A stretch of 64,000 nucleotides of DNA, from NCBI RefSeq assembly GCF_000972385.1, contig NZ_JXTE01000044.1, positions 11,229-75,228 on the forward strand, read 5' to 3'. This stretch comes from Streptomyces sp. WM6386 (GTDB lineage Bacteria; Actinomycetota; Actinomycetes; Streptomycetales; Streptomycetaceae). Positions within the stretch are counted from its first letter, which is position 1, and every line of letters starts with the position of its first letter. The translations under genes and the position numbers were made by a program. A model generated the notes under the pieces. It did not search any database, was not told where the DNA came from, and saw only the letters and a list, made by a program, of their open reading frames with translations. Of the stretch, positions 1 to 8,742 are shown piece after piece.

Positions 1-413
1 AGATGGTCCGGGTGCTCCGACCCGGCGGCCGGATCGCCGTCACCGTCCCGCGCTACGGCCCCGAGAAGGTCTGCTGGGCGCTGTCCGACGCCTACCACGA
101 GGTCGAGGGCGGCCACATCCGCATCTACAAGGCGGACGAACTCCTCGCGAAGATCCGCGAGGCCGGCCTCAAGCCGTACGGCACCCACCACGCGCACGCC
201 CTGCACTCGCCGTACTGGTGGCTGAAGTGCGCGTTCGGCGTCGACAACGACAAGGCGCTGCCGGTGAAGGCGTACCACAAGCTGCTGGTCTGGGACATCA
301 TGAAGAAGCCGCTGGCGACGAGGGTCGCCGAGCAGGCCCTCAACCCCCTGATCGGCAAGAGTTTCGTGGCGTACGCGACCAAGCCGCACCTGCCTGCCGT
401 GGATGCGCGGTGA
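1..413 (+). CDS. SAM-dependent methyltransferase, C-terminal part (5' end outside window)
   Basis: This is the last ~136 residues of a class I methyltransferase. The visible part begins in the strand-loop LRPGGRIAVTVPRYG, the region after the SAM-binding core in this fold, so most of the catalytic domain lies upstream of the window. The family transfers a methyl group from S-adenosylmethionine; the acceptor cannot be told from this fragment. The stop overlaps the GTG start of the next gene (GTGA at 410-413), so the two are probably translationally coupled. The partner is a terpene-cyclase-fold protein, which suggests a role in lipid or terpenoid tailoring, but this is inference. Confidence 0.8.
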   Translation, partial: MVRVLRPGGRIAVTVPRYGPEKVCWALSDAYHEVEGGHIRIYKADELLAKIREAGLKPYGTHHAHALHSPYWWLKCAFGVDNDKALPVKAYHKLLVWDIMKKPLATRVAEQALNPLIGKSFVAYATKPHLPAVDAR

Positions 414-1480
414 CCACTCCCCGTACCGAACACCTCGTCCTGTCCGGGGTCCTGACCGCCGAAGAGGCCGCCGCGACCGTGGCCGGCGTCCTCGCCGCGC
501 AGCGCGCGGACGGGGCGATCCCGTGGTTCCGCGGCCACCATCTCGACCCCTGGGACCACACCGAGGCCGCGATGGCCCTGGACGCGGCGGGCGAGCACGA
601 GGCCGCCGAGCGGGCCTACGACTGGCTGGCCCGGCACCAGAACGAGGACGGTTCCTGGTACGCGGCCTACCAGGACGGGGCGTTCGACGACGTCACCGAC
701 CGGGGCCGGGAGACGAACTTCGTCGCCTACATAGCCGTAGGCGTGTGGCACCACTTCCTCTCGACGGGCGACGACACCTTCCTCGACCGCATGTGGCCGA
801 CGGTCCACTCGGCGGTGGAGTACGTACTGCGGCTCCAGCAGCCCGGCGGCCAGATCGGCTGGAAGGGCGAGGACGACGGCACGTTCACCACGGACGCGCT
901 GCTGACGGGTTCCTCGTCCATCCACCACGCGCTGCGGTGCGCGCTCGCGATCGCGGAACAGTGCGAAGAGCCGCAGCCGGACTGGGAGTTGGCGCTGGGC
1001 ATGCTGCGGCACGCCATCCGCCGCCACCCGGAGCGGTTCCTGGACAAGGACCGCTACTCCATGGACTGGTACTACCCGATCCTCGGCGGCGCCCTCACCG
1101 GCGCGGAGGCCAAGTCCCGCATGGAGGCGGACTGGGACCGGTTCGTCGTACCCGGCCTCGGAGTGCGCTGCGTCGTCCCCAACCCGTGGGTGACGGGCGG
1201 CGAATCCGCCGAACTCGCCCTCGCACTCTGGGCGATGGGCGAGTCCGACCGTGCGCTGGACATTCTCCAGTCGATCCAGCATCTGCGGGATCCGCAGAGC
1301 GGGTTGTACTGGACCGGGTACGTCTTCGACGACGGCGCCATCTGGCCCCAGGAGCTGACCACTTGGACTGCCGGGTCACTGCTGCTCGCGGTCGCCGCGC
1401 TGGGTGGTCATGAGGCCACGTGCGCTGTGTTCGGCGGGGACCGTCTGCCGGTTGGGCTGGATCCGGACTGCTGCGCCTGA
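410..1480 (+). CDS. Prenyltransferase/squalene-cyclase-like alpha/alpha-toroid protein
   Basis: The 356-residue product has repeated helical units of the kind found in squalene-hopene cyclases and protein prenyltransferases, for example RHQNEDGSWYAAY and YVLRLQQPGGQIGW with the typical G-S-W and Q-x-x-x-G patterns. It is about half the length of a full squalene-hopene cyclase. I see no DxDD protonation motif, so a standard cyclase reaction is unlikely. The GTG start at 410 is chosen because it overlaps the upstream methyltransferase stop; a longer frame from 218 would run over most of that gene. It is probably co-transcribed with the methyltransferase. The substrate is unknown. Confidence 0.75.
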   Translation: MTTPRTEHLVLSGVLTAEEAAATVAGVLAAQRADGAIPWFRGHHLDPWDHTEAAMALDAAGEHEAAERAYDWLARHQNEDGSWYAAYQDGAFDDVTDRGRETNFVAYIAVGVWHHFLSTGDDTFLDRMWPTVHSAVEYVLRLQQPGGQIGWKGEDDGTFTTDALLTGSSSIHHALRCALAIAEQCEEPQPDWELALGMLRHAIRRHPERFLDKDRYSMDWYYPILGGALTGAEAKSRMEADWDRFVVPGLGVRCVVPNPWVTGGESAELALALWAMGESDRALDILQSIQHLRDPQSGLYWTGYVFDDGAIWPQELTTWTAGSLLLAVAALGGHEATCAVFGGDRLPVGLDPDCCA

Positions 1481-1489
1481 GAGCTCGGG

Positions 1490-1556
1490 TGGTTCGGTCG
1501 CGTGGCGGGGCGCGGGTCCGTGGTGGCTTGTCACGCAGTTCCCCGCGCCCCTAAGT
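1490..1556. repeat. Dispersed Streptomyces intergenic repeat, GGCTTGTCACGCAGTTCCCC type
   Basis: The stretch has the core GGCTTGTCACGCAGTTCCCC and a 10-bp stem formed by GGGGCGCGGG (1507-1516) and CCCGCGCCCC (1542-1551). It sits between two convergent genes and may act as a two-way terminator. Related copies occur at 55438-55520 (reverse orientation) and 62195-62230. I recognise this core as a common dispersed intergenic sequence in Streptomyces genomes, from memory. Confidence 0.6.
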
Positions 1557-1560
1557 CGCT

Positions 1561-1851
1561 TCAGTGGCGGTGGACTCGATTCGCGATCGCGTGTCCGACG
1601 AACAGATAGACCACTGCCGCCAAGCCGTACCCAGCCACCACCCTTGCCCACGCCTCGTCGAAGGTGAACAGGTCGTGGCTCCAGCCCGCCAGCCAGCGGG
1701 CGGCGTCATGGATGAACTGCACGAAGTCGTTCGCGCGGTTCGCGTCCAGCAGGTACATCAGGATCCACAGGCCCAGGATGAGGGCCATGATGTCGGCGAC
1801 GATCGCTATGACCGTGCCGGCCGAGTTGGCACCGCTATATCGAGGGGACAT
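1561..1851 (-). CDS. Small membrane protein, two or three TM helices
   Basis: The product has 96 residues. One hydrophobic segment lies near residues 10-32 (VIAIVADIMALILGLWILMY) and another near 70-90 (VVAGYGLAAVVYLFVG). The amphipathic stretch FVQFIHDAARWLAGWSHDLF lies between them. Two in-frame ATG codons, at 1857 and 1851, are possible starts and neither has a strong ribosome site. It lies about 95 bases after the large membrane protein on the same strand and may share its transcript. No family is recognised and no function is proposed. Confidence 0.6.
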   Translation of the reverse strand: MSPRYSGANSAGTVIAIVADIMALILGLWILMYLLDANRANDFVQFIHDAARWLAGWSHDLFTFDEAWARVVAGYGLAAVVYLFVGHAIANRVHRH

Positions 1852-1946
1852 AACCATCGGGTTGCCGCTCGTTCCTGTATGAAACCCGAACGGGTTCGCC
1901 CGGCTGGCGCCCCCGCAGTCGGCCTCACGACTGACCTCCGTCAGAC

Positions 1947-4640
1947 CTAGTGGCCGGAACCTCCGTTGCCCGACCCCTCCGTGGGGTCCCGCTCGATCAG
2001 GACCATCGGATCGGCCCCCTGCATCTGCTGCCAGATCGTCACCAGGGCCACGATCTGCCCGACGAGGAAGGCCACCTGGAGCGAGGCCGTACGCCACTGG
2101 TAGACGGACAACAGCAGGCCCGCCTTGGTGGGCCAGTAGTGCCCCTCGCGGCGGAACGTGTCGATGTCCATGGCCACCCCGGTCAGGGTGAGCACGAGCA
2201 GTGTCAGAGTGAGGTTGAACGCCCAAGTTCCGAAGGACTGGTCGAGGACCCTGACGCCGACCCAGTGCAGAAGGACCGGAGTCGCGTACACGAGTGACAG
2301 CCAGAACGCCCGGCCGGGCCCGCGCCGCCCCGGCAACTCGCGCCACAGAGCACCCAGCACGAAGCCGGCACCCGCCCAGATGACCTCCCACTCGATCAGG
2401 GCCGTCACCGTCTCGGCGAACCCGAAGCGGTTCAGGAACTTGTCCTCCCACAAGAACCCCCGGATGTGGTCGACCCAGACCTGTACCCCGTTGGCGGGCA
2501 CGGCGATCAGGGCGGCGAACAGCGCGGCCCGGCAGGCGTTCTCCCACCACCGGGCTCGCGGACCCCAGGCCAGGGCCAGCTCCACCGGGCCGACCGAGTC
2601 CGGCAGACGGATCCAGGTGTTCGGCAGACCAGGGGGCGGGGACGGATGCGGAAGGCGGTGCAGCCGGTCCAGCTCGTACTCCAACTGGTCCCGCTCGCTT
2701 CCCTCCTGACCCTGTTCGAGGCGGCGGAGCTGGGCATGCAGCTCGCGGTGGCGCCGCGCGTCCTTGAGCAGCTTCTGCCGGTCGTACCCCTTGGCCACCT
2801 CGAACACCGGCACGCCGGGCGCCAGTTCCCGGTACAGGACCGAGCGCCTGGTGCCGTAGGCGAGCAGGGCGGTCAGAGCGAGCCAGAGCGCCAGCAGCGG
2901 CAGCACCGGGAGGGGGACACCGGCGTACCACCCGACGATCGGCGCCGAACAGACGACGAAGAACACCATCAGCGTCCGTATCTCCACCGGCGAGGGCAGC
3001 ACTGCCGACTGGGCGGCGGCCGCAGCCCGGGCGCGCAGCGCGGCCAGGAGGGCCAGGGAGGGGCCCCAATACCAGAAGTACATTCCGTGGAACCAGTCCA
3101 ACCAGTCCGAGGGGAACCAGCGGACCTCGTTGAACAGCTCCGCCGTATGCCAGACGCCGTACCTCTCGTCGGCGCGGCTGCTGAGCCAGCTCTGGTGCTC
3201 CCACTGGTTCTCGGCGGTCCACACGCTCACCGCCGGGAGCGCCGCCGACACCGCGAGGAGCGCACCCAGGACGCCGAGCGGGAAACGGCCCCGGGAGGAC
3301 CCGGGTGCCGTGGCGTCGCAGGACCGCCACAGCCGTAGGAAGGAGGCGGTGGTGCCGACCAGCCAGACGAACACGCCACACGCACAGGCCAGGGCGAACA
3401 GGCTCATGCCCCCGGCCCTCCGGAACCACTCGACCGTCTGCGCGTCGTCCCCCGAGTCCAGCAACAGCCCGGAGGGCAGCCCGAACCACCCGGGCCGGCA
3501 CACCACCGCGACGACATAACCGGTGGCCGCCGTGGTGAGCACGACGGCGACGCGTCCCGGTCGGCCGAAGACGCACAACGCCAGCCCGGTCAGCAGCATC
3601 AGGACCAGATGTACGGCGATCCGATGCCGGTCCGTCCAGAACTCCGCCACGCCCTCGTTGTCGAAGTGGGCGAGCAGCCCGTCGTCGAGCAGTTCGACGG
3701 CGCTGAAGACGAATGTCAGCCAGCCCATGGACCGCAGATTGCGGACCGTGATCCGCTCCGCGTCGGTGACCGGCGAGGAGACAGGTGTCTGGCGAAGGGC
3801 CCGCGCTCCGACCAGGATCAGGACGAGGATCGCCGCGGACCACAACACCCAGACCAGTGGATCGAAGACGAACCAGGGGTCTTCACTCCATCGGGCCGCC
3901 GAGGCCTTGGTCGCGGGCGGCTGCAGGGTGATCCGTACCTCGGGCGGGGCACCGCCGGGCTTCTCCCTGGTCCAGGTCAACTTGTCCGTGGCCACACCCG
4001 TGGTCGGTGCCGAGGAGACATCGCGAGCCGAGCGCCCGCCCAGATCGACGGTGACCTCCTGCCACCAGGCCCCGTCCAGGGCGTACGGACGGATCAGCTC
4101 CAAGGTCCACAGCCGGTCGCCCTCGGTGAGCCGCCACGGCCCGAAGTCACGGTCCTGGAGACTGACGACCCAGGTCGTGACGTGCTGCTCGACCGTCAGC
4201 CACGTCTTTTGGGCGGTCACCCGGGGCGGCGCGGTGCGCCCTTCGGTGTCCCGCCACGGAAGAGGGTCGTCGGACGGGCGCAACAGACACCGCATGGCCG
4301 CCCGGTACGGCTCCGTGTCCCCGTTCAGCAGCAGATCCGTCGCCCGGGGCCAGGACTTGGGCACCTTGACGGTGAGGACGCCGGCGGCCCTCGTGTAGTT
4401 CTCGCCGTTGTGCTCAAGACGTACAGACGCGGTGACCCGCGCGGTCTTCAGCTGCCCGGCCGAGCACGCGTCGTCCGCCGCCCGCGCGGTGCCGCCGGGC
4501 AGTGTGCCGAACAGCACCGCCGCGCACACCAGAACCAGAACGCTCCGCAACCCCCGACCCAACGGCCCCCCTGGTGCCCCCGAACCCCCGCGCGACCCGC
4601 AGCCCCCCAAGAGCGCCTGCCGCATGCACCCCAGACACAT
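1947..4640 (-). CDS. Large multi-pass membrane protein with extracytoplasmic N-terminal domain (DUF6185-like)
   Basis: The 897-residue product starts with a basic N-terminus and a hydrophobic signal or anchor segment (SVLVLVCAAVLFGTLPGG, about residues 33-50). A roughly 200-residue domain follows that is probably exported. After that come many hydrophobic helices from about residue 262 to 475 and again in the last 220 residues. Between these two membrane blocks is a charged, probably cytoplasmic linker near residues 615-665 (KDARRHRELHAQLRRLEQGQ). I associate this architecture with the uncharacterised Streptomyces family DUF6185, from memory and unverified. A second ATG five codons in (4625) is an alternative start. 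The last residues are Gly-rich. The function is unknown. Confidence 0.75.
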   Translation of the reverse strand: MCLGCMRQALLGGCGSRGGSGAPGGPLGRGLRSVLVLVCAAVLFGTLPGGTARAADDACSAGQLKTARVTASVRLEHNGENYTRAAGVLTVKVPKSWPRATDLLLNGDTEPYRAAMRCLLRPSDDPLPWRDTEGRTAPPRVTAQKTWLTVEQHVTTWVVSLQDRDFGPWRLTEGDRLWTLELIRPYALDGAWWQEVTVDLGGRSARDVSSAPTTGVATDKLTWTREKPGGAPPEVRITLQPPATKASAARWSEDPWFVFDPLVWVLWSAAILVLILVGARALRQTPVSSPVTDAERITVRNLRSMGWLTFVFSAVELLDDGLLAHFDNEGVAEFWTDRHRIAVHLVLMLLTGLALCVFGRPGRVAVVLTTAATGYVVAVVCRPGWFGLPSGLLLDSGDDAQTVEWFRRAGGMSLFALACACGVFVWLVGTTASFLRLWRSCDATAPGSSRGRFPLGVLGALLAVSAALPAVSVWTAENQWEHQSWLSSRADERYGVWHTAELFNEVRWFPSDWLDWFHGMYFWYWGPSLALLAALRARAAAAAQSAVLPSPVEIRTLMVFFVVCSAPIVGWYAGVPLPVLPLLALWLALTALLAYGTRRSVLYRELAPGVPVFEVAKGYDRQKLLKDARRHRELHAQLRRLEQGQEGSERDQLEYELDRLHRLPHPSPPPGLPNTWIRLPDSVGPVELALAWGPRARWWENACRAALFAALIAVPANGVQVWVDHIRGFLWEDKFLNRFGFAETVTALIEWEVIWAGAGFVLGALWRELPGRRGPGRAFWLSLVYATPVLLHWVGVRVLDQSFGTWAFNLTLTLLVLTLTGVAMDIDTFRREGHYWPTKAGLLLSVYQWRTASLQVAFLVGQIVALVTIWQQMQGADPMVLIERDPTEGSGNGGSGH

Positions 4641-4700
4641 ACCCCGCCCGCACCCGCCACGACACCGGAATGCCCGCTTCTGCCAAAGGGTGGGTGGGGT

Positions 4701-5711
4701 CTAGGAGTTGAGGTCGGCCAGCGCCCGCAGCGACTCCCGGTCCGGTGACAGTGCCAGCAGATCCGTCACCGGGCCCTTGCGCCACAACTCCAGGCGCTCG
4801 GCGATGCGTTCGCGGGGGCCGACGAGGGAGATCTCGTCGGCGAAGGCGTCGGGGACCGCCAACACCGCCTCCTCGCGGCGGCCTTCGAGGAAGAGGCGCT
4901 GGACGCGGCGGGCCTCCTCCTCATACCCCATGCGTGCCATCAGGTCGGCGTGGAAGTTGCGGGCCGCGTGGCCCATGCCGCCGATGTAGAAGCCGAGCAT
5001 GGTCTTCACGGGGAGCAGCCCCTCGCGTACGTCGTCGCAGACCCGGACCTGGGCCATGGGGGCGATGAGGAAGCCGTCGGGGGCGTCGGAGAGGGCGGCC
5101 TCGTAGACCTCGGGGCGGGTCGGGGACCAGTAGAGGGGGAGCCAGCCGTCGGCGATACGGGTCGTCTGGGCGACGTTCTTCGGGCCCTCGGCGCCGAGGA
5201 GGACGGGGAGGTCGGGGCGCAGGGGGTGGGTGATCGGCTTGAGGGGTTTGCCCAGGCCTGTGGCGTCCGGACCCCGGTAGGGGTGGGAGTGGAACCGGCC
5301 CTCGACCTCGACCGGGGCCTCGCGCCTGAGGACTTGGCGTACGACGTCGACGTATTCGCGCGTCGCGGTCAGCGGTGACTTCGGGAACGGGCGGCCGTAC
5401 CAGCCCTCGACGACCTGCGGGCCGGACAGTCCGAGCCCCAGCATCATGCGGCCGCCCGAGAGGTGGTCCAGGGTCAGCGCGTGCATGGCCGTCGTGGTCG
5501 GGGAGCGGGCCGCCATCTGGGCAACCGCCGTGCCCAGCTTGATCCTTGAGGTCTGGGCGGCGATCCAGGTCAGCGGGGTGAAGACATCCGAGCCCCAGGA
5601 CTCGGCCGTCCACACGGAGTCGTAACCGAGCCGCTCCGCCTCCCGCGCCAGCGGTACGTGGTCGGGATTGGGGCCGCGACCCCAGTAGCCGAGTGCGAGA
5701 CCGAGTCGCAT
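4701..5711 (-). CDS. LLM-class F420-dependent oxidoreductase (luciferase-like)
   Basis: The 336-residue protein is a single luciferase-like TIM barrel. It begins MRLGLALGYWG and contains VWTAESWGSDVFTPL, IKLGTAVAQMAARSPTTTAMHA and GRMMLGLGLSGPQVVEGWYG, which are hallmarks of the F420-dependent branch of the family in actinomycetes. Such enzymes transfer hydride between F420 and a small organic substrate in the cytoplasm; the substrate cannot be predicted. The ATG at 5711 has a clear AGGAGG site six bases upstream. A hairpin at 5767-5798 separates it from the gene upstream on the same strand. Confidence 0.9.
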   Translation of the reverse strand: MRLGLALGYWGRGPNPDHVPLAREAERLGYDSVWTAESWGSDVFTPLTWIAAQTSRIKLGTAVAQMAARSPTTTAMHALTLDHLSGGRMMLGLGLSGPQVVEGWYGRPFPKSPLTATREYVDVVRQVLRREAPVEVEGRFHSHPYRGPDATGLGKPLKPITHPLRPDLPVLLGAEGPKNVAQTTRIADGWLPLYWSPTRPEVYEAALSDAPDGFLIAPMAQVRVCDDVREGLLPVKTMLGFYIGGMGHAARNFHADLMARMGYEEEARRVQRLFLEGRREEAVLAVPDAFADEISLVGPRERIAERLELWRKGPVTDLLALSPDRESLRALADLNS

Positions 5712-5766
5712 AGCCGCCTCCTGACGGTGTGTCAGTTCCCTGGTCGGGGGAGGTGACTGTACGACA

Positions 5767-5798
5767 ACGGCCCCCCGCCCGGAAGGGCGAGGGGCCGT
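5767..5798 (-). terminator. Stem-loop terminator after the Pro/Gln-rich membrane protein gene
   Basis: ACGGCCCC (5767-5774) pairs with GGGGCCGT (5791-5798), and an inner GCCC-GGAA-GGGC hairpin sits inside. It lies 20 bases downstream of the stop of the leftward gene at 5819 and upstream of the oxidoreductase gene. There is no T-run, which is common in Streptomyces terminators. Confidence 0.65.
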
Positions 5799-5818
5799 GC
5801 GTTGATGTCGCTTCGGGA

Positions 5819-6925
5819 TCAGCCGCGCTGGATGCCCGAGGTGTCCTGCAGGACGCCACGACGGCCGTCCTGCGTCTGCGCGACCAGGTTGGCGCCGCGC
5901 TGCTCGACGGCCAGGTACCAGGTACCCGGGGCCAGTTCGGCGATCGGCGACTGCGAGCCGTCCTCCGCGAAGAGGGGGCGCGCCACCGGCACCGCGAACC
6001 AGAACGGGGAGAAGTCCCCGGCCGGCTGCGGCGCCTGAGGCTGCGGCTGGCCCGGGCCGGGCTGCGGCTGGGCGCCGTACGGCTGACCCGGCTGCGGCTG
6101 ACCGCCGTAGGGCTGGCCCGGCTGCGGAGCGCCCGCGCCCGGGTAGCCGTAACCGCCGGGCGGCTGGGCGCCGTAGGGCTGCGGCTGCTGCTGCGGGTAC
6201 GCCTGCGGCTGCTGCTGGGGGTAGTACGGCTGCTGGCCGTACCCCGGGGCGGGCGGTGCGGCCGGAGCATTGCCGTACGGACCACCGGCGTACTGGCCGG
6301 GGGCGAAGGGGTTGGCCTGCTGCCCGGGGAACTGCGCCCCCGGCGGCAGATACCGCACCCGTCCGCTCTCGTCGCTGACGGGCATGAAGCCGGCGGCGTG
6401 CAGCCGGGCCGCGAACTTGGCGTTGCGCTTGCGGGTGACGAGGAGGCCGATCCCGAAGATCGCCATGAAGACGACCCAGGTGACGGCCGCCGCGACGAAG
6501 TCGCCGGGGCCCCCGCCGAGCCGGAACGCGAGGATCACGCATCCGATGGTGACGCCGAGGGCGCCGTACCCCATGCGCTTCTCGGCGTTCTTGCCGGTGA
6601 GGTCGAAGTTGATGCGGGCCTTGAGCAGCTCGAAGGCGTCCGGCACGAGCGGCGGCACGGAGACCCCGTCGCTCGCGTTCGGGTACTGGGCCCAGTTCTG
6701 GGCGGCACGGGTACGGGCCTGCGGGCTGGGGTCCGGGACGAGCAGCATGATGAGGGCGCCGTTGCGACCGGAGCTCTGCCGTACGTCGGCGTACTCGTAC
6801 CCGAACTGCTGGGCGATGAAGGCGAGTCGACCGAGTTTCTTCACGGAGGCCATGGCGCTGGTGAGCTCGACGGGCTCCCCGCTCGCCATCAACTGGAGCA
6901 TCTTCCGCACTTGCCGCTTGCTCAT
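5819..6925 (-). CDS. Membrane protein with long Pro/Gln/Gly/Tyr-rich linker
   Basis: The 368-residue product has three parts. Residues 1-115 form a soluble N-terminal region starting MSKRQVRKMLQLMASGEPVE. Two adjacent TM helices lie near 118-136 and 143-165. A low-complexity tract rich in PQQQPQ and GQPYG repeats runs from about 200 to 300. A conserved-looking C-terminal segment follows (FWFAVPVARPLFAEDGSQSP). Low-complexity linkers of this kind are common in actinobacterial envelope proteins. No catalytic motif is visible and no family is recognised. It is transcribed leftward, back to back with the lipoprotein gene at 7098. Confidence 0.75.
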   Translation of the reverse strand: MSKRQVRKMLQLMASGEPVELTSAMASVKKLGRLAFIAQQFGYEYADVRQSSGRNGALIMLLVPDPSPQARTRAAQNWAQYPNASDGVSVPPLVPDAFELLKARINFDLTGKNAEKRMGYGALGVTIGCVILAFRLGGGPGDFVAAAVTWVVFMAIFGIGLLVTRKRNAKFAARLHAAGFMPVSDESGRVRYLPPGAQFPGQQANPFAPGQYAGGPYGNAPAAPPAPGYGQQPYYPQQQPQAYPQQQPQPYGAQPPGGYGYPGAGAPQPGQPYGGQPQPGQPYGAQPQPGPGQPQPQAPQPAGDFSPFWFAVPVARPLFAEDGSQSPIAELAPGTWYLAVEQRGANLVAQTQDGRRGVLQDTSGIQRG

Positions 6926-7040
6926 AGCCGTCCGCTCCCCACCGGGCCCTTCGGGCCACCCCGTTCACTTCCGCAACCGACGCAGTCTCGCACGCCCGTA
7001 CGCCCCTCGGAAACCGCTGTCCCCTTGGGTTTACAGGACC

Positions 7041-7068
7041 TTGGCATGCCCGTCCGGCCCGGTAACCT
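7041..7068 (+). promoter_or_regulatory. Candidate vegetative promoter for the lipoprotein gene
   Basis: TTGGCA (7041-7046) and TAACCT (7063-7068) are spaced 16 bases apart, about 30 bases before the GTG start. This resembles an HrdB-type -35/-10 pair. It is a pattern match only. Confidence 0.4.
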
Positions 7069-7097
7069 CTGGGTCACTTGTGATCTGTGGGGGGACT

Positions 7098-7784
7098 GTG
7101 CGAACAAGAGCGACCGTGCTGACGGCTGTGCTGGCGTGCCTGGTGGTGGCCGGGTGCGCGGAAGGCGAGGGCGGTGGCGCGACGGAGCGCTCCGCGCAGG
7201 AGATCCTCGACGGCGCCAACAAGACGATGAGCGAGCTGACGTCCGTGACGGTCGAAGGGAAGACCACCAACGCCAAGGGCGAGGGTTTCACCGGCCGTCT
7301 GACGACCGACCTCAAGAGCAGGTGCACCTCGAGGACCACCTGGAACTGGAACGGCGCCGCCCTCGAACAGATCCGGATCGGCGAGACGGACTACGTCCGC
7401 CCGAACCGCGCGTACATCGAGTGGTGGTCGGACAAGCCCATGGGCGGGGCCCAGGACACCTGGATCAAGACTCCCACGAGTGCGGCTCAGCGGGGTGACG
7501 GGCTGTCCGTCTGCCCCCGGGACTTCACCTCCTTCGGGACGACGAAGAAGGGCGAGCCGACCGAGGTCGACGGCACCGCGGCACTCGCGTTGATCGTGAC
7601 CGACAAGTCGGTGAGGACCGGCAAGTACACCTTCTACGTGGCCACCGAGGGCAAGCCGTACATCCTGAAGGTTGTGTACAAGGGCACCGACTTCCACACC
7701 ACCACCACGTACAGCGGCTTCGACAAGCCCATGGACGTACGGCCGCCCGCCAAGGTGCTGGACGTCAGCACACTCGACAAGTAA
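7098..7784 (+). CDS. Secreted lipoprotein, LppX/LprG-like size, unknown function
   Basis: The 228-residue product begins at GTG 7098 with a short basic N-terminus, a hydrophobic segment and the lipobox VVAGC, giving a lipidated Cys20. Another Cys lies at position 14 inside the signal peptide. The mature part is soluble and begins with an acidic, glycine-rich stretch. It contains SELTSVTVEGKTT and ends with a predicted beta-rich fold (KYTFYVATEGKPYILKVVYK). This layout is typical of actinobacterial lipoproteins that bind lipids or act in the envelope, but I cannot assign a ligand. A G-rich ribosome site lies just before the start. It faces away from the leftward gene at 5819. Confidence 0.8.
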   Translation: MRTRATVLTAVLACLVVAGCAEGEGGGATERSAQEILDGANKTMSELTSVTVEGKTTNAKGEGFTGRLTTDLKSRCTSRTTWNWNGAALEQIRIGETDYVRPNRAYIEWWSDKPMGGAQDTWIKTPTSAAQRGDGLSVCPRDFTSFGTTKKGEPTEVDGTAALALIVTDKSVRTGKYTFYVATEGKPYILKVVYKGTDFHTTTTYSGFDKPMDVRPPAKVLDVSTLDK

Positions 7785-7823
7785 CCCAAAACGGATAGGG
7801 CTTGCTTCACGCCTCCCTCACAC

Positions 7824-7856
7824 TTATCGTTTCTCGATAACATCGATAAACGATAA
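7824..7856 (+). promoter_or_regulatory. CGATAA repeat array with outer palindrome, likely operator
   Basis: TTATCGTTT (7824-7832) is the exact inverse of AAACGATAA (7848-7856). CGATAA occurs three times directly (7835-7840, 7844-7849, 7851-7856) and once inverted (7824-7829). The segment is unusually AT-rich for this genome. It ends 15 bases before the ATG of the DUF2975 gene, where a repressor would block transcription. The HTH protein encoded one gene downstream is the obvious candidate ligand; this is inference. Confidence 0.6.
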
Positions 7857-7871
7857 ACAGGCGGGGGAGCC

Positions 7872-8495
7872 ATGACTGAAGCGACCGAGGACCGCAAGAT
7901 GCTCGAGCCCATGGCCACGGTGGTGTCCATAGCGCTGCGCCTCCTGGTCGGCCTCGCGACGGCGGGGCTCATCCTCTCGGTGATCCGCGGCAGTTGGGGA
8001 AGTGCCAGCGTCTGCATCACCGACGAGTCCACCACCAGCTCGGTCGCCCCCGGCAGCTTCGCCGCAGAGCCCGGGGCGCAGATCGCCTCGGTCCCCTACT
8101 ACTGCGCCGAGAACCCCGACGCCGCCCTGCGCCTCCTGGACGAACTGGGCACAGCGGTCTCGACCCTGCTGCTGATCAGCAGCCTGTTCCTGTTGCACCG
8201 ACTCCTCCAGGGAGCGGGACGCGACGGCATCCACACGACCCTGACGGCATCCCGGCTCCGTCTGCTCGGCTGGTGGCTGCTCGCCGGAAGCCTGGTCGTC
8301 GAACTCGTCAAGGCGAACACTCAGGCGGCCGTGCTCGCGGAACTGTCCAAGGACGCGAACTTCTCGGCCGGCTCCTGGTTGCAGATGTGGGACTTCCCCT
8401 ACCTCGCCGTGCTGACCGGCCTCGGCCTGCTGACCTTCGCCCGTATCACCCGCGCGGGCACGGCCATGCGCGAGGACCTCGAAGGAGTCGTCTGA
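7872..8495 (+). CDS. DUF2975-type integral membrane protein
   Basis: The 207-residue protein has about four TM helices, near residues 17-40, 95-112, 132-148 and 175-195. An extracytoplasmic loop after TM1 contains two cysteines (SVCITDES and PYYCAEN). Topology and C-terminal sequence resemble the DUF2975 family, whose genes commonly precede a small Cro/CI-type regulator. That arrangement is seen here: the stop shares one base with the next ATG (TGATG at 8493-8497). GGGGGAG gives a good ribosome site. The molecular role of the family is not known to me. Confidence 0.75.
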   Translation: MTEATEDRKMLEPMATVVSIALRLLVGLATAGLILSVIRGSWGSASVCITDESTTSSVAPGSFAAEPGAQIASVPYYCAENPDAALRLLDELGTAVSTLLLISSLFLLHRLLQGAGRDGIHTTLTASRLRLLGWWLLAGSLVVELVKANTQAAVLAELSKDANFSAGSWLQMWDFPYLAVLTGLGLLTFARITRAGTAMREDLEGVV

Positions 8496-8731
8496 TGGCC
8501 GGCAACGACAACGATCACGAGGACCACCACATCGAGGTCCACCTCGACAGGCTTCTCAGTGATCGCGGCATGACCGTCACCGAACTCGCCCAGCGCGTGG
8601 GCGTCACCAACGTCAACCTCTCCGTTCTCAAGAACGGCCGCGCCAAGGCGATCCGCTTCACCACCCTCACCCGCATCTGCGAAGTCCTGCAATGCCAGCC
8701 GGGTGATCTGCTCAGCTACCGCAAGCCCTGA
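8495..8731 (+). CDS. Small HTH transcriptional regulator (Cro/CI, YozG-like)
   Basis: The 78-residue protein is almost entirely one helix-turn-helix domain. TVTELAQRVGVTNVNLSVLK is the HTH core, and FTTLTRICEVLQCQPGDLLSY is the characteristic tail of this XRE subgroup. The N-terminus is rich in Asp, Asn and His. It overlaps the upstream DUF2975 gene by one base. A 34-residue membrane peptide gene follows 11 bases downstream. It probably controls this operon through the CGATAA repeats at 7824-7856. Confidence 0.88.
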   Translation: MAGNDNDHEDHHIEVHLDRLLSDRGMTVTELAQRVGVTNVNLSVLKNGRAKAIRFTTLTRICEVLQCQPGDLLSYRKP

Positions 8732-8742
8732 AGGAGACCCTC

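Noticed and set aside
1-1480. Terpene biosynthetic gene cluster
   Set aside because: The cyclase-fold protein lacks a visible DxDD motif and is short. Only one methyltransferase end is visible, so a cluster cannot be supported from this edge.
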